Assembly: GCF_034347425.1 (NCBI RefSeq)
Contig: NZ_CP133779.1
Coordinates: 1,612,001 to 1,676,000 of the forward strand
Origin: Undibacterium sp. CCC3.4
GTDB lineage: Bacteria > Pseudomonadota > Gammaproteobacteria > Burkholderiales > Burkholderiaceae_D
Reading direction: 5' to 3'
DNA: 64,000 nucleotides
The translations under genes were made by a program, and so were the position numbers. Positions 48,332-57,007 of this stretch are shown here, piece by piece. The stretch's first letter is position 1. Each line of letters starts with the position of its first letter. The notes beneath the pieces were generated by a model. That model ran no database searches. It was not told the origin of the DNA and worked only from the letters and a program-made list of their open reading frames with translations.

Positions 48332-49177
48332 ATGCTCTATCCTGAATTATTCAAATCATTGGAACAAGTACGCTGGAATATGGAGACTGATATTCCTTGG
48401 GATCAGTACGATGCCAGCCTCCTGACGGCAGAGCAGGCGCAGACCATCAAGATGAATGCGATCACAGAATGGTCGGCCTTGCCGGCGACCGAAATGTTTT
48501 TGCGTGACAATCGCGATGACGCTGATTTTTCTGCCTTCATGTCGATTTGGTTTTTTGAAGAGCAAAAACACGCCTTGGTGTTGATGGAGTATCTGCGGCG
48601 CTTCCACCCTGAATTAGTGCCGACTCAGGCCGAACTCGACAAAGTACGTTTCGAATTCGACCCGGCACCGCAGCTGGAAACCCTGATGCTGCATTTTTGC
48701 GGCGAAATACGCCTCAACCACTGGTATCGTCGCGCTTCCGAATGGCATACCGAACCGGTCATCAAGCATATCTATAAAATCATCAGCCAAGATGAAGCAC
48801 GCCATGGCGGTGCCTATTTGCGCTATATGAAAAAAGCCTTGCATGAAACCGGTGATGTCGCCCGTTCCGCCTTCGCCAAAATCGGTGTGTTGATGGCCTC
48901 GGCCAGACGCACTGAAAAGCCGCTGCACCCGACCAATCTGCATGTCAATCAAGCTTTGTTCCCCAATGATACGGTGCAGAGTCGCTTGCCTGATCCTGAT
49001 TGGCTGGAACGCTGGCTCGATGTGCAGATCAAATTCGACGGTATTTGGGAAAAGAAAGTGATCGACCGCATTCTGCACAATCTCTCCTTACTGTTTGAAC
49101 GCAGTTTTGAGACGGTCCAGGATTTGAACCGCTACCGCAAAGAAGTGAATAAAAATCTGGCACCGGTGTTGCTGTAA
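48332..49177 (+). CDS. Ferritin-like diiron protein, acyl-ACP desaturase family
   Basis: 281 residues, helical. Diiron motifs are the Glu pair region ITEWSALPATEMFL, FFEEQKHALVLMEYL (EExxH) and ISQDEARHGGAYLRYM (DExxH). This matches the acyl-ACP desaturase/ferritin-like group in proteobacteria, often unassigned. AGAGGT precedes the ATG at 48332. The partner carrier and reductase are not adjacent. Substrate unknown. Confidence 0.78.
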   Translation: MLYPELFKSLEQVRWNMETDIPWDQYDASLLTAEQAQTIKMNAITEWSALPATEMFLRDNRDDADFSAFMSIWFFEEQKHALVLMEYLRRFHPELVPTQAELDKVRFEFDPAPQLETLMLHFCGEIRLNHWYRRASEWHTEPVIKHIYKIISQDEARHGGAYLRYMKKALHETGDVARSAFAKIGVLMASARRTEKPLHPTNLHVNQALFPNDTVQSRLPDPDWLERWLDVQIKFDGIWEKKVIDRILHNLSLLFERSFETVQDLNRYRKEVNKNLAPVLL

Positions 49178-49235
49178 GCGCGTGGGCAGCGGTGTACAAT
49201 GCCGTCTTCCTATTTAACTCTCTGCACCGTCGCCC

Positions 49236-49727
49236 ATGTCTGACTTCGAACAAAAAATCTGTCTCCGCAGCGAACTCGCTGCCCGTGTCGCGGCCCTGCC
49301 TAAGCCGGTAGTGTTGACCAATGGGGTGTTCGATATTTTGCACCGTGGTCACGTGACGTATTTGGCGCAGGCGCGTGCGCTCGGCGGCTCGCTGGTGGTG
49401 GCACTCAATACCGACGCTTCGGTGAAACGGCTGGGCAAGGGCGACGATCGCCCGGTCAATTTGTGCGCCGATCGCCTCGCCGTGATCGCCGCGCTCGGCG
49501 CGGTCAGTTTGGTGGTGGAGTTTGATGAAGATACTGCGCTCGAAGTCGTGCAGCAAGCGCGGCCGGACATCTACGTCAAGGGTGGCGACTACACGATGAG
49601 CGCGATTCCCGAAGGCCAGGCGGTGTTGGCCTATGGCGGGCGGGTACACGCGATTCCTTTCGAACATCAACGTTCGACTACCAGCCTGCTCAGTAAATTG
49701 CGCGCACCGCGCGCCGACAGCGCTTAA
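49236..49727 (+). CDS. rfaE2: D-glycero-beta-D-manno-heptose 1-phosphate adenylyltransferase
   Basis: 163 residues, the stand-alone second domain of HldE. Nucleotidyltransferase motif TNGVFDILHRGHVTYLAQAR, then NTDASVKRLGKGDDRPV and the YVKGGDYT/HQRSTTSLLSKL end. It makes ADP-heptose precursor for the lipopolysaccharide core. The stop codon lies in a 13-bp tandem repeat. Confidence 0.94.
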   Translation: MSDFEQKICLRSELAARVAALPKPVVLTNGVFDILHRGHVTYLAQARALGGSLVVALNTDASVKRLGKGDDRPVNLCADRLAVIAALGAVSLVVEFDEDTALEVVQQARPDIYVKGGDYTMSAIPEGQAVLAYGGRVHAIPFEHQRSTTSLLSKLRAPRADSA

Positions 49728-49760
49728 AGCCAGCGCTTAAAGCCAGCGCTTAAAGCCAGC
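49718..49760. repeat. 13-bp tandem repeat at the rfaE2 stop
   Basis: CAGCGCTTAAAGC occurs three times in a row (49718-49730, 49731-49743, 49744-49756) followed by CAGC. The rfaE2 stop TAA is in the first unit. Gain or loss of whole units would not change the protein. Confidence 0.85.
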
Positions 49761-49761
49761 C

Positions 49762-50232
49762 TTACGCGCCGCCGGCGAAGCCATGCTGGCGCCAAGCTTC
49801 ATATACCACGATGGCGACGGTATTAGATAAATTCAAACTGCGATTATCTGGCCGCATCGGCAAACGGATACGTCGCGCCGGCGCGAAACTCTCGCGCACT
49901 TCCACCGCCAAGCCGCGCGTTTCAGCACCGAACACAAAATAATCACCGGCTTCGAAACGGGCTTCGGAAAAAATGCCGGAGCCGTGCGTGGTCAAGGCAA
50001 ACATCCGGTCTGGTGGGGGCTGTTGTGTGGCGAGAAAATCTGCCCAATTTTTATGCACCTTCATGCTCGCATAATCATGGTAATCGAGACCGGCGCGCTT
50101 CATTTTGCTGTCGTCGAGCGGAAAGCCGAGCGGCTCGATCAAATGCAGTTGCACACCGCTGTTGGCGCACAGACGGATGATATTGCCGGTATTGGGCGGG
50201 ATTTCGGGTTCGACGAGGACGACATGAAACAC
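49762..50232 (-). CDS. trmL: tRNA (cytidine(34)-2'-O)-methyltransferase TrmL
   Basis: 156 residues, SPOUT fold. Motifs NTGNIIRLCANSG, FVFGAETRGL and LPMRPDNRSLNLSNTVAIVVYEAWRQ form the SAM-binding knot. It methylates the wobble ribose of certain leucine tRNAs. GGAAAC lies upstream of the ATG. Convergent with rfaE2. Confidence 0.94.
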   Translation of the reverse strand: MFHVVLVEPEIPPNTGNIIRLCANSGVQLHLIEPLGFPLDDSKMKRAGLDYHDYASMKVHKNWADFLATQQPPPDRMFALTTHGSGIFSEARFEAGDYFVFGAETRGLAVEVRESFAPARRIRLPMRPDNRSLNLSNTVAIVVYEAWRQHGFAGGA

Positions 50233-50314
50233 GGTGTTTCCTTAACAGAGAAGTGGCGCGCGTCGGCAGACTGCCAGAGACGCGCAATGCCAACATTGTA
50301 GCAGGCACTTAAAC

Positions 50315-50390
50315 GAGCTTGGGAAGCGCGGATTTAATCGCAGTGGCAGCGGACAAACCGCTTGGATTAAATCTGCGCTTCCCTAGGCTC
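50315..50390. repeat. Imperfect long inverted repeat downstream of the trmL start region
   Basis: Arms 50315-50339 and 50365-50390 pair over about 25 bp with two mismatches and one unpaired base (GGGAAGCGC against GCGCTTCCC; GATTTAATC against GATTAAATC), with a 25-nt loop. Possibly the end of a mobile element, as it borders a transposase remnant. No promoter is seen. Confidence 0.65.
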
Positions 50391-50440
50391 AATTAAGCGG
50401 AACAACTGGCCTGCGTCCTCCGGAGGCCAGCTTTAACAGT

Positions 50441-50789
50441 CATATCGCTCATTATTACCGTCTCGGCACTGGTCGTATTCAGCGCGCCACTCTGGCTGAT
50501 GCCAACAGTCGTCGCGGCGATACTTGCCGATGCGGTGACATCGCTCATACAAAAAGTGGCACGGCCATTGCGTCAACAAAGCAAAGCGCTGCTCTACCTT
50601 CTGGACTTCACTTCCATTATCCTCAAAGGGCGCGAGTTTGATCGCTGGACGCTCTCCAATAAAACGCGAAATACACAGAGTGTCAAACTCCAGCTCCTGT
50701 ACGCAGCACAAGCGCAGATACTGTTTTCGAATGGTAACGGTGAGGCTGCCAAGCTTACCGACCCGAAGGACTTCTTTCCAGCTCCTTGA
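50441..50789 (+). pseudogene. IS4-family transposase remnant
   Basis: Two plus-strand frames give transposase-like sequence. The first (from 50441) reads HIAHYYRLGTGRIQRATLADANSRRG, matching the TLADAN motif of IS4-family transposases. Around 50510-50530 the homology shifts to a second frame: ADAVTSLIQKVARPL, then LLDFTSIILKGREFDRWT and NKTRNTQSVKLQLLYAAQ, matching the first catalytic Asp region. The similarity ends near 50715. Both ends of the gene and two catalytic residues are missing. I base this on pattern memory only. Confidence 0.6.
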
Positions 50790-50803
50790 GAATATCCCTT
50801 GAG

Positions 50804-50826
50804 TTGTAGTCACATTGTGACTACAA
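50804..50826. promoter_or_regulatory. Palindromic operator of the toxin-antitoxin operon
   Basis: A perfect 23-bp palindrome: 11-bp arms (TTGTAGTCACA and its complement) around a single T, 33 bp before the antitoxin ATG. Such sites bind the antitoxin or the complex and allow autoregulation. A TTGTAG-like -35 may overlap it. Confidence 0.7.
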
Positions 50827-50859
50827 TGGAGTCTCTGAAGCCATCAAGAGGAAGTCACC

Positions 50860-51126
50860 ATGAGCACCGCCGATACCTATGTCCGCGCTCGCATCGATAC
50901 AAGAACCAAGGAGCGTGCTGCGGACGCACTGGAAGCGATGGGACTATCCATCTCTGACGCTATCCGCCTGCTGATGCTGCGCATTGCAGATGAGCGCCGG
51001 ATGCCGTTTGATGTGAAAGTACCCAACGCGACAACACGTAAGGCGATTGCTGAGCTGGAAGCCGGGAAGGGTAAGCGGTTTAGCAGCGTTGATGACTTGA
51101 TGGCAGACTTACATGCGGACGATTGA
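50860..51126 (+). CDS. RelB/DinJ-family antitoxin
   Basis: 88 residues. Ribbon-helix-helix N terminus (YVRARIDTRTKERAADALEAMGLSISDAIRLLMLRIADERRMPF) characteristic of RelB/DinJ; acidic C terminus expected to wrap the toxin. AGGAAG precedes the ATG. The end overlaps the toxin gene by 14 bp. Confidence 0.92.
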   Translation: MSTADTYVRARIDTRTKERAADALEAMGLSISDAIRLLMLRIADERRMPFDVKVPNATTRKAIAELEAGKGKRFSSVDDLMADLHADD

Positions 51127-51394
51127 TCGTTCCTCATCCTTCAAGCGGGACTACAAGCGTGAGGCCAAGGGATTGCACCGGGCTACGCTTGATAACGATC
51201 TGAAGCCTGTTCTCGTGGCTCTGGCAACTGATCAGCCGCTCGATGTCAAATACCGTGATTATGATTTGAGTGGTGATTGGGCCGGTTATCGGGAATGTCA
51301 CATCAAGCCGGACCTGTTGCTGATTTACCGAAAGTCGGATGCTGACACGCTTCGACTGGCACGGCTTGGCTCTCACAGCGAGCTTTTCGGTTAA
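51113..51394 (+). CDS. YafQ-family mRNA interferase toxin
   Basis: 93 residues, RelE superfamily. YafQ-like blocks: SSSFKRDYKREAKGLHRATLDNDLKPVLVALATDQPLD, YRDYDLSGDWAGYRECHIKPDLLLIYRKSD and LARLGSHSELF. The conserved His residues (CHIKPDLLLIY, GSHSEL) are present, so it is probably an active ribosome-dependent RNase. Translationally coupled to the antitoxin. Confidence 0.92.
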   Translation: MRTIDRSSSFKRDYKREAKGLHRATLDNDLKPVLVALATDQPLDVKYRDYDLSGDWAGYRECHIKPDLLLIYRKSDADTLRLARLGSHSELFG

Positions 51395-51512
51395 GCCTGT
51401 TGCAACTTGTCGGGGTGAAACTTCAAGGTGCGCAAAAATGAGTCTGCCCACCATCAGAGAAAAACCGGCGCATGTGTCGCGGCGATTAGAAAAGATGCTC
51501 AAAAAAAACCTG

Positions 51513-51533
51513 ACAACTTAATGGATCGTCGCT
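51513..51533. repeat. Second copy of the 21-nt arm sequence found at the TonB receptor break
   Basis: Exact match of 21 nt to 2324-2344 (core CTTAATGGATCGTCGCT). It lies 3 bp before the left inverted repeat of the element at 51536. At 2323 the same word forms one arm of a palindrome; here no inverted copy is next to it. Confidence 0.7.
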
Positions 51534-51535
51534 CA

Positions 51536-52025
51536 CCGGCCGAAGAGGCTGTCGCAACAGCCTGGCGGACGCTGTTTACACCTGAAACACCGCATACCTC
51601 GTCAGTCCCGCATGCTTTTGGCTGGAACCCAGTATCGTTTTTAGCACTGAAAACAGCATGATTTCTGGTATTTTCAGTTAAGCACGAACGCCGCCAGGTT
51701 CCCGCGCAAAAGCGCGCTGATCATTACCCACAAGTTAGGTCGATTGCGCATCCACCCAGCCGCCCAATTCGTCATTGCCGCGCAGGCGGCAATCCAGTGG
51801 CGCGCACGCGCCTTTTATCTCTGTGCTGCTCAGGCGCAGCAGGACGTGTTGATTTAACAGAAAAAAGTGCCCTTGATCGACCCTCCCACCCTGAAGGCAC
51901 TAACGTGCCACTGGATTCCTGCCTACGCAGGAATGACGAGGCGAGAGCATGGGGGAATGACATGTCGGCCAGTTGGAGTAATGATACCGACTGAAAACCC
52001 TTTTGCGACAGCCTCTTGAGGCCGG
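51536..52025. mobile_element. Non-coding element bounded by inverted repeats (MITE-like or IS remnant)
   Basis: Left end 51536-51556 (CCGGCCGAAGAGGCTGTCGC) matches the reverse complement of the right end 52004-52025 over about 20 bp with one indel; the core AAGAGGCTGTCGCAA faces outward at both ends. The 490-bp interior has no transposase frame but carries the 227-bp interspersed repeat at 51740-51966. The stretch 51395-52054 has no convincing gene. Confidence 0.55.
51740..51966. repeat. Composite interspersed repeat, copy 3 (inverted)
   Basis: Reverse complement of the A-B unit at 37840-38067, with scattered substitutions. The two hairpins are conserved: ATTGCCGC/GGCGGCAAT (51774-51793) and ATTCCTGC/GCAGGAAT (51914-51933). 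Both copies keep the same end (GACATGTC) outside half A. Confidence 0.8.
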
Positions 52026-52054
52026 GGTAATTGACGAGGTATTTTATTTCGCGC

Positions 52055-52834
52055 TCAAGCCAGCACGCCATGCTGCTGATCATCGGGTTTCGGCGTGCGC
52101 GCAAACACATAATTGCTGACGCTGGCCGCGCCATGTCGTTTCAGCAAGCGTGCGATGGTTTGCAAGGTCGCGCCGCTGGTCATCACATCATCGACCACGG
52201 CTAAGTGGGCACCGGCGATATGCGGCAACAGGGCCGGTGTGATCAGGAAGGCGTGGCGCAGATTTTTTTTGCGCTCGCTCAGCGTGAGCCGACTCTGTGG
52301 CTCGGTGTCGCGACAGCGCTGCAAGCCATCGATATACAGCGTGCTGTCGAGCGCGCGCGCCAGCGGGCGGGCAATTTCCAGTGCTTGATTGTAGCCGCGT
52401 TCGCACAAGCGTCGCCGGTGCAAGGGCACCGGCAGCAGCGCTGCGGGCTGCAGCAGCGGCACACTTGCGCCGTCTTCGCGGTCTGCCTGCCGTATCGCTT
52501 GATGCAGCAGGCGCGCCATCAGCGGTGCCAAGGCCAGGCGCTGGCCGAATTTAAGCGCCAACACCAATTGATCTTGCGGTGCCAGGTAATCGGTGACGAC
52601 GATGCTGCGGTCGAACGCCGGTGGGGCGGCCAGACAGGCACCGCAGCGGCGGCTGGTTTCTTGCGGCAGCAGTGGGAGCGCACATTGGTGGCAACGATTT
52701 GTGCTCGTGCGCAGATAGCGCTGCTGGCAAGCTTGGCACAGCAGTGCGCTGTCAGCTGCATCACACAAGCTGCAGCGCGTTGGCAGCAAAAGTGGGACAG
52801 CCGTATCAATGAGGGTGACTAACAGTGGGTGCAT
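52055..52834 (-). CDS. comF: ComF-family phosphoribosyltransferase-like protein
   Basis: 259 residues. An N-terminal zinc ribbon (CSLCDAADSALLCQAC, CHQCALPL, CGACLA) precedes a phosphoribosyltransferase domain with VVDDVMTSGATLQTIARLL. Members help competence-related DNA uptake in some species; the role here is unknown. Start ATG 52834 chosen at MHPLLVTLIDTAV; an in-frame extension upstream is not typical. Divergent from bioC. Confidence 0.92.
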   Translation of the reverse strand: MHPLLVTLIDTAVPLLLPTRCSLCDAADSALLCQACQQRYLRTSTNRCHQCALPLLPQETSRRCGACLAAPPAFDRSIVVTDYLAPQDQLVLALKFGQRLALAPLMARLLHQAIRQADREDGASVPLLQPAALLPVPLHRRRLCERGYNQALEIARPLARALDSTLYIDGLQRCRDTEPQSRLTLSERKKNLRHAFLITPALLPHIAGAHLAVVDDVMTSGATLQTIARLLKRHGAASVSNYVFARTPKPDDQQHGVLA

Positions 52835-52911
52835 GAAATAATACCAAGCGAAACACAAGCGTGTAAACTGGGCGCTACTTTGATCAATTATACCTGCCCG
52901 GTTTCTATTTT

Positions 52912-53820
52912 ATGTTGAGTGCTCCGATCGACCTCGCCTTGGTGCGCCGTCTATTTTCCGATCCGCAAAAATTGCTGGAAGGCGATTTTTTAAACCGTGA
53001 AATCGCCTTGCGCATGCGCGAAAAACTTGAGCTCGTCAAAATCAGTCCGACGGCGCTGCTCGATGCCGGCTGCGGCACTGGTGCCGATTTGGCGGAATTA
53101 CAGCGCGCTTATCCGCAGGCCCAAGTGATCGGTCTCGACGCCGCCGCTGCCATGCTCAGCCATGGCCGGCTACAACAACAAGCCGCCTTGTCGGCGGTCG
53201 GGCGTTTGCTGGCGAAATGGACACCGAGCAGTTTGCGCAGTGAGCGCGCCGCCATGCTGATGGCGGCCGATTTCGCCACCATGCCCATGGCAGCACAATC
53301 GCTGGACTTGATCTGGTCGAACCTGGCTTTGCATTGGCACCCGCAACCGAACTTGGTCATGGCCGAGTGGCGCCGCGTGTTGCGCACCGAAGGCTTGCTG
53401 ATGTTTTCTTGCTTCGGCCCGGATACCTTGGTCGAATTGCGCAGCGCGTTTGCCGCCGTCGATGCGCATGTGCACACGCTGCCATTCGTCGATATGCACG
53501 ATTATGGTGATATGCTGATCGACGCCGGTTTTTCGACGCCGGTGATGGATATGGAAAAAATCACCCTCACCTATCAAACGCCGCAACGCCTGTTGGCCGA
53601 TGTGCGTGCGCTTGGCGGCAACCCTTTGCAAACACGTCAGCGTGGTTTAATGAGCAAGCGACAATACCGCGCCTTGCTCGATGTCTTGGAAATGCAACGC
53701 TCACCAGCAGGTCTGCTGGAACTCACGTATGAAGTCGTGTATGGTCATGCATTCCGGCCCGTGAGCCGCAAGACAAGTGCCGGTGAGGCTATAGTGCGCT
53801 TCGATCTGCCGAAAAAATAA
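52912..53820 (+). CDS. bioC: Malonyl-ACP O-methyltransferase-like protein BioC
   Basis: 302 residues, class I SAM-dependent methyltransferase: ALLDAGCGTGADLAEL (motif I), VIGLDAAAAML, LIWSNLALHWHPQPN and LMFSCFGPDTLVELR, the last being typical of BioC. BioC methylates malonyl-ACP at the first step of biotin pimeloyl synthesis. Other bio genes are absent from the window, so the assignment rests on sequence. The start lies 77 bp from the divergent comF start. Confidence 0.8.
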   Translation: MLSAPIDLALVRRLFSDPQKLLEGDFLNREIALRMREKLELVKISPTALLDAGCGTGADLAELQRAYPQAQVIGLDAAAAMLSHGRLQQQAALSAVGRLLAKWTPSSLRSERAAMLMAADFATMPMAAQSLDLIWSNLALHWHPQPNLVMAEWRRVLRTEGLLMFSCFGPDTLVELRSAFAAVDAHVHTLPFVDMHDYGDMLIDAGFSTPVMDMEKITLTYQTPQRLLADVRALGGNPLQTRQRGLMSKRQYRALLDVLEMQRSPAGLLELTYEVVYGHAFRPVSRKTSAGEAIVRFDLPKK

Positions 53821-54043
53821 GCTTGATCGCGCTGAAAGAAAATCGCGAAATTTGATTTTCAACGCAAGAAACTTTTGTTTCATTTGCGCCAGATCATTGC
53901 GCTGCATCGTGCATTCTGCTTGATATGCGTTCACTTTCCGCCTTATACTCAACGCGTTGTAGAAGTTGCCAGTTCGCACTTTGTCACAATCTTTCGCGTC
54001 CTGGTGCACATCTAAGAATTCTAATCGGGGTTTTGGGGAAAAC

Positions 54044-55216
54044 ATGAAACATGCACAGCGATTGAAATCGTTCATGCTCGCTGCCGCACTGTCGGCCGCC
54101 AGTTTGCCGTCTTGGGCGGTGGTAGACAGTCAGGGTGGGCCGGCGGTATTGGAAATGAATTTGCAAACACCGGTGACGCAAATTGCCGAACAAATTTATT
54201 CCATCCACAATCTGATGCTCATCATTTGTTTGGTGATCTTCGTCGCCGTGTTCGGTGTGATGTTTTATTCCATCCTCAAACACCGCAAATCGCTCGGACA
54301 TAAAGCTGCGACCTTCCATGAAAGCACCACGGTCGAGATCCTCTGGACCATCGTGCCATTCATCATCGTCATCGGCATGGCCTTGCCAGCGACGCGTACC
54401 GTGGTCGCGATGAAGGATACCTCTAACGCCGACATCACTATCAAGGCCACTGGCATGCAGTGGAAATGGGGTTACGATTACCTCAAAGGCGAAGGCGAAG
54501 GGATTGCCTTCCTGTCCACGCTCTCTACCCCACGTACCCAGGTTGGTGCGCCGGGTGTGGCACCGACTGAGCCGCGCGGCGTCAATTACCTGCTCGAAGT
54601 CGACAATGAAGTAGTGGTGCCGGTGAATAAGAAGGTGCGCATTATTACCACGGCCAATGATGTCATCCACTCTTGGACCATTCCAGCCTTCGGCGTGAAA
54701 CAAGATGCCATTCCCGGTTATGTGCGCGATACCTGGTTCAAAGCAGAGAAAATCGGCGTGTATCGCGGTCAATGCGTTGAGTTGTGCGGTAAAGAGCATG
54801 CTTTCATGCCTATCGTCGTCAATGTCGTTTCGCAAGCCGACTACACCAAATGGGTAGACCTCAAACATAAAGAAATGCTCGCTAAGGCCGACGACCCGAA
54901 CAAGGTATGGACGGTCGACGAACTCAAACAACGCGGCGAAAAAGTGTATTCGGCTAATTGCGTGGTTTGTCATCAGGCCAGTGGTAAGGGTGTGCCGGGT
55001 GCCTTCCCTGCGCTGGATGGCTCTGCCGTGGTAGCCGGTGCCAAAGATGCGCAGATTCATTTGCTTCTGAACGGGAAAAACGCCATGCCAGCTTGGAAAG
55101 CGACTTTATCGGATACCGAAATTGCGGCAGTGATTACCTATACGCGTAACAACTGGTCGAACAAATCCGCCGAAAACATCGTACAGCCATCCGAAGTTTT
55201 GGCTGCACGTAAGTAA
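54044..55216 (+). CDS. coxB: Cytochrome c oxidase subunit II with C-terminal cytochrome c domain
   Basis: 390 residues. Signal peptide ([16 protein letters not shown]), two membrane helices, then the cupredoxin domain with CuA ligands [12 protein letters not shown] and the His in [12 protein letters not shown] fused cytochrome c domain follows with CVVCHQ (CxxCH) near residue 312. It accepts electrons from cytochrome c. ATG 54044 gives a correct signal peptide; an upstream ATG at 53966 does not. It starts the cox operon after a 223-bp gap containing a GAAAATC/GATTTTC dyad (53838-53860). Confidence 0.96.
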   Translation: MKHAQRLKSFMLAAALSAASLPSWAVVDSQGGPAVLEMNLQTPVTQIAEQIYSIHNLMLIICLVIFVAVFGVMFYSILKHRKSLGHKAATFHESTTVEILWTIVPFIIVIGMALPATRTVVAMKDTSNADITIKATGMQWKWGYDYLKGEGEGIAFLSTLSTPRTQVGAPGVAPTEPRGVNYLLEVDNEVVVPVNKKVRIITTANDVIHSWTIPAFGVKQDAIPGYVRDTWFKAEKIGVYRGQCVELCGKEHAFMPIVVNVVSQADYTKWVDLKHKEMLAKADDPNKVWTVDELKQRGEKVYSANCVVCHQASGKGVPGAFPALDGSAVVAGAKDAQIHLLLNGKNAMPAWKATLSDTEIAAVITYTRNNWSNKSAENIVQPSEVLAARK

Positions 55217-55239
55217 TAACAGGAAGAACAGGAGAAAAG

Positions 55240-56847
55240 ATGAGTACAACTACCGTCGATCACGCGCACGATCATGGCCACGCTGATGCCCATGACCATG
55301 CCCATGACCATCCGCACGGCTGGCGCCGCTGGTTATTCGCTACCAACCACAAAGATATCGGCTCGCTCTACCTGTGGTTCGCGTTCACCATGCTGCTCTC
55401 GGGCGGTGTGCTGGCACTGATCATCCGCGCCGAATTGTTTCAACCTGGTTTACAACTGGTACAGCCGGAATTTTTTAATCAACTGACTACCATGCATGGC
55501 CTCATCATGGTGTTCGGTGCCATCATGCCGGCCTTTGTCGGCTTCGCTAACTGGATGATTCCGCTGCAAATCGGCGCTTCCGATATGGCGTTTGCGCGGA
55601 TGAATAACTTTTCATTCTGGCTCATGCCACCGGCCGCGATTCTGCTGGTCAGCTCATTTTGGGTGCCGGGCGGTGCCACTGCGGCCGGTTGGACGCTGTA
55701 TGCACCATTGAGTACGCAAATGGGCCCAGGCATGGATATGGCGATTTTCGCCATCCATATCATGGGTGCCTCGTCGATCATGGGTTCGATCAATATCATC
55801 ACCACCATCCTCAATATGCGCGCGCCTGGCATGACCTTGATGAAGATGCCGATGTTCTGTTGGACCTGGCTGATCACGGCCTATCTGCTCATCGCGGTGA
55901 TGCCAGTGTTGGCCGGGGCGATCACGATGACCTTGACCGATCGTCACTTCGGCACTTCCTTCTTCAATGCCGCCGGTGGCGGTGATCCGGTGATGTACCA
56001 GCATATTTTCTGGTTCTTCGGGCATCCGGAAGTCTACATCATGATTTTGCCGGCTTTCGGCATCGTCTCGCAGATCGTGCCTGCCTTCGCGCGCAAGCCT
56101 TTGTTCGGTTACGCTTCCATGGTCTATGCTACGGCATCGATCGCGATTCTGTCCTTCATCGTCTGGGCCCATCACATGTTTACTACCGGCATGCCGGTAA
56201 CGGCTCAGTTGTTCTTCATGTATGCGACTATGCTGATCTCGGTGCCGACCGGTGTGAAGGTATTCAACTGGGTTGCCACCATGTGGAAGGGCTCGATGAC
56301 GTTTGAGACACCGATGCTGTTTGCCGTCGGTTTCATTTTCGTCTTCACCATGGGTGGTTTCACCGGCTTGATCTTGGCGGTCACGCCGATCGATATTCAA
56401 TTGCAAGATACTTACTACGTGGTGGCCCATTTCCACTACGTGTTGGTAGCCGGTTCCCTGTTTGCCTTGTTCGCCGGGTACTACTACTGGGGGCCGAAAT
56501 GGACTGGTTTCATGTACAACGAAGCGCGCGGGAAAATTCATTTCTGGGCTTCGCTGATATTCTTTAACGTCACCTTCTTCCCTATGCACTTCCTTGGGCT
56601 GGCCGGGATGCCGCGTCGTTATGCCGATTATCCGGCGCAGTTTACCGACTTTAACCAGATCGCCACCATCGGTGCTTTCGGTTTCGGTCTCACGCAAGTG
56701 TATTTCATCTTGGCGGTGGTGATTCCATCTATCCGCGGCGGCACACCGGCGCTGGCCAAGCCATGGGATGGGGCGGAAGGTTTGGAGTGGACTGTGCCGA
56801 GTCCGGCGCCGTTCCATACCTTTGAAGTACCACCGATCGTTAAATAA
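55240..56847 (+). CDS. ctaD: Cytochrome c oxidase subunit I
   Basis: 535 residues, 12 helices. Haem and copper ligands: [27 protein letters not shown] (CuB His cross-linked to Tyr), [11 protein letters not shown], and [17 protein letters not shown]. The family K-channel residues are present. The first about 27 residues are His/Asp-rich ([18 protein letters not shown]) and could bind copper or other metal. AGGAG precedes the ATG. Confidence 0.97.
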   Translation: MSTTTVDHAHDHGHADAHDHAHDHPHGWRRWLFATNHKDIGSLYLWFAFTMLLSGGVLALIIRAELFQPGLQLVQPEFFNQLTTMHGLIMVFGAIMPAFVGFANWMIPLQIGASDMAFARMNNFSFWLMPPAAILLVSSFWVPGGATAAGWTLYAPLSTQMGPGMDMAIFAIHIMGASSIMGSINIITTILNMRAPGMTLMKMPMFCWTWLITAYLLIAVMPVLAGAITMTLTDRHFGTSFFNAAGGGDPVMYQHIFWFFGHPEVYIMILPAFGIVSQIVPAFARKPLFGYASMVYATASIAILSFIVWAHHMFTTGMPVTAQLFFMYATMLISVPTGVKVFNWVATMWKGSMTFETPMLFAVGFIFVFTMGGFTGLILAVTPIDIQLQDTYYVVAHFHYVLVAGSLFALFAGYYYWGPKWTGFMYNEARGKIHFWASLIFFNVTFFPMHFLGLAGMPRRYADYPAQFTDFNQIATIGAFGFGLTQVYFILAVVIPSIRGGTPALAKPWDGAEGLEWTVPSPAPFHTFEVPPIVK

Positions 56848-56856
56848 GAAAGAAGC

Positions 56857-56879
56857 GACGCAGCGTTTTGCGCTGCGTC
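56857..56879 (+). other. Stem-loop between ctaD and the small oxidase protein gene
   Basis: GACGCAGCG pairs with CGCTGCGTC around a TTTTG loop, right after the ctaD stop and 8 bp before the next ATG. No T run follows, so it may stabilise or partly terminate the ctaD message. Confidence 0.5.
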
Positions 56880-56887
56880 ACCTGCAT

Positions 56888-56995
56888 ATGAAAAACGAAA
56901 AAAAGCCGAATAATCTCAGAACTGCCTTGCTCCTGTTTTCAGTTGCCATCGTTTTTTTTATCGGTGTCATTCTGAAGCAGTCTGTGTTACGTTGA
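56888..56995 (+). CDS. Cytochrome oxidase small assembly protein
   Basis: 35 residues with one membrane helix (RTALLLFSVAIVFFIGVILKQ). The location between ctaD and cox11 and the MKNEKKPNNLRTALLL sequence match a short protein annotated in this position in many Burkholderiales. No strong ribosome-binding site is visible; the hairpin directly upstream may affect its translation. Confidence 0.75.
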   Translation: MKNEKKPNNLRTALLLFSVAIVFFIGVILKQSVLR

Positions 56996-57007
56996 AATGG
57001 ATGCGGC

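Noticed and set aside
50433-50813. Minus-strand frame of 126 codons between trmL and the toxin-antitoxin pair
   Set aside because: The plus strand shows IS4-like transposase motifs in the same place; the minus frame has no recognisable features.
51438-51521. Short frame starting MSLPTIREKPAHVSRRLE after the toxin gene
   Set aside because: Only 27 codons, no good ribosome-binding site, ends inside the 21-nt repeat; possibly a fragment of a lost gene but not supportable.
53984-55060. Minus-strand frame of 358 codons opposite coxB
   Set aside because: Rich in His, Asp and Arg as expected from reading coxB codons backwards; no start signal or known domain.
55654-56817. Minus-strand frame of 387 codons opposite ctaD
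   Set aside because: Composition (Arg, His, Asp, Gly) is typical of a shadow of a membrane-protein gene; ctaD is certain.
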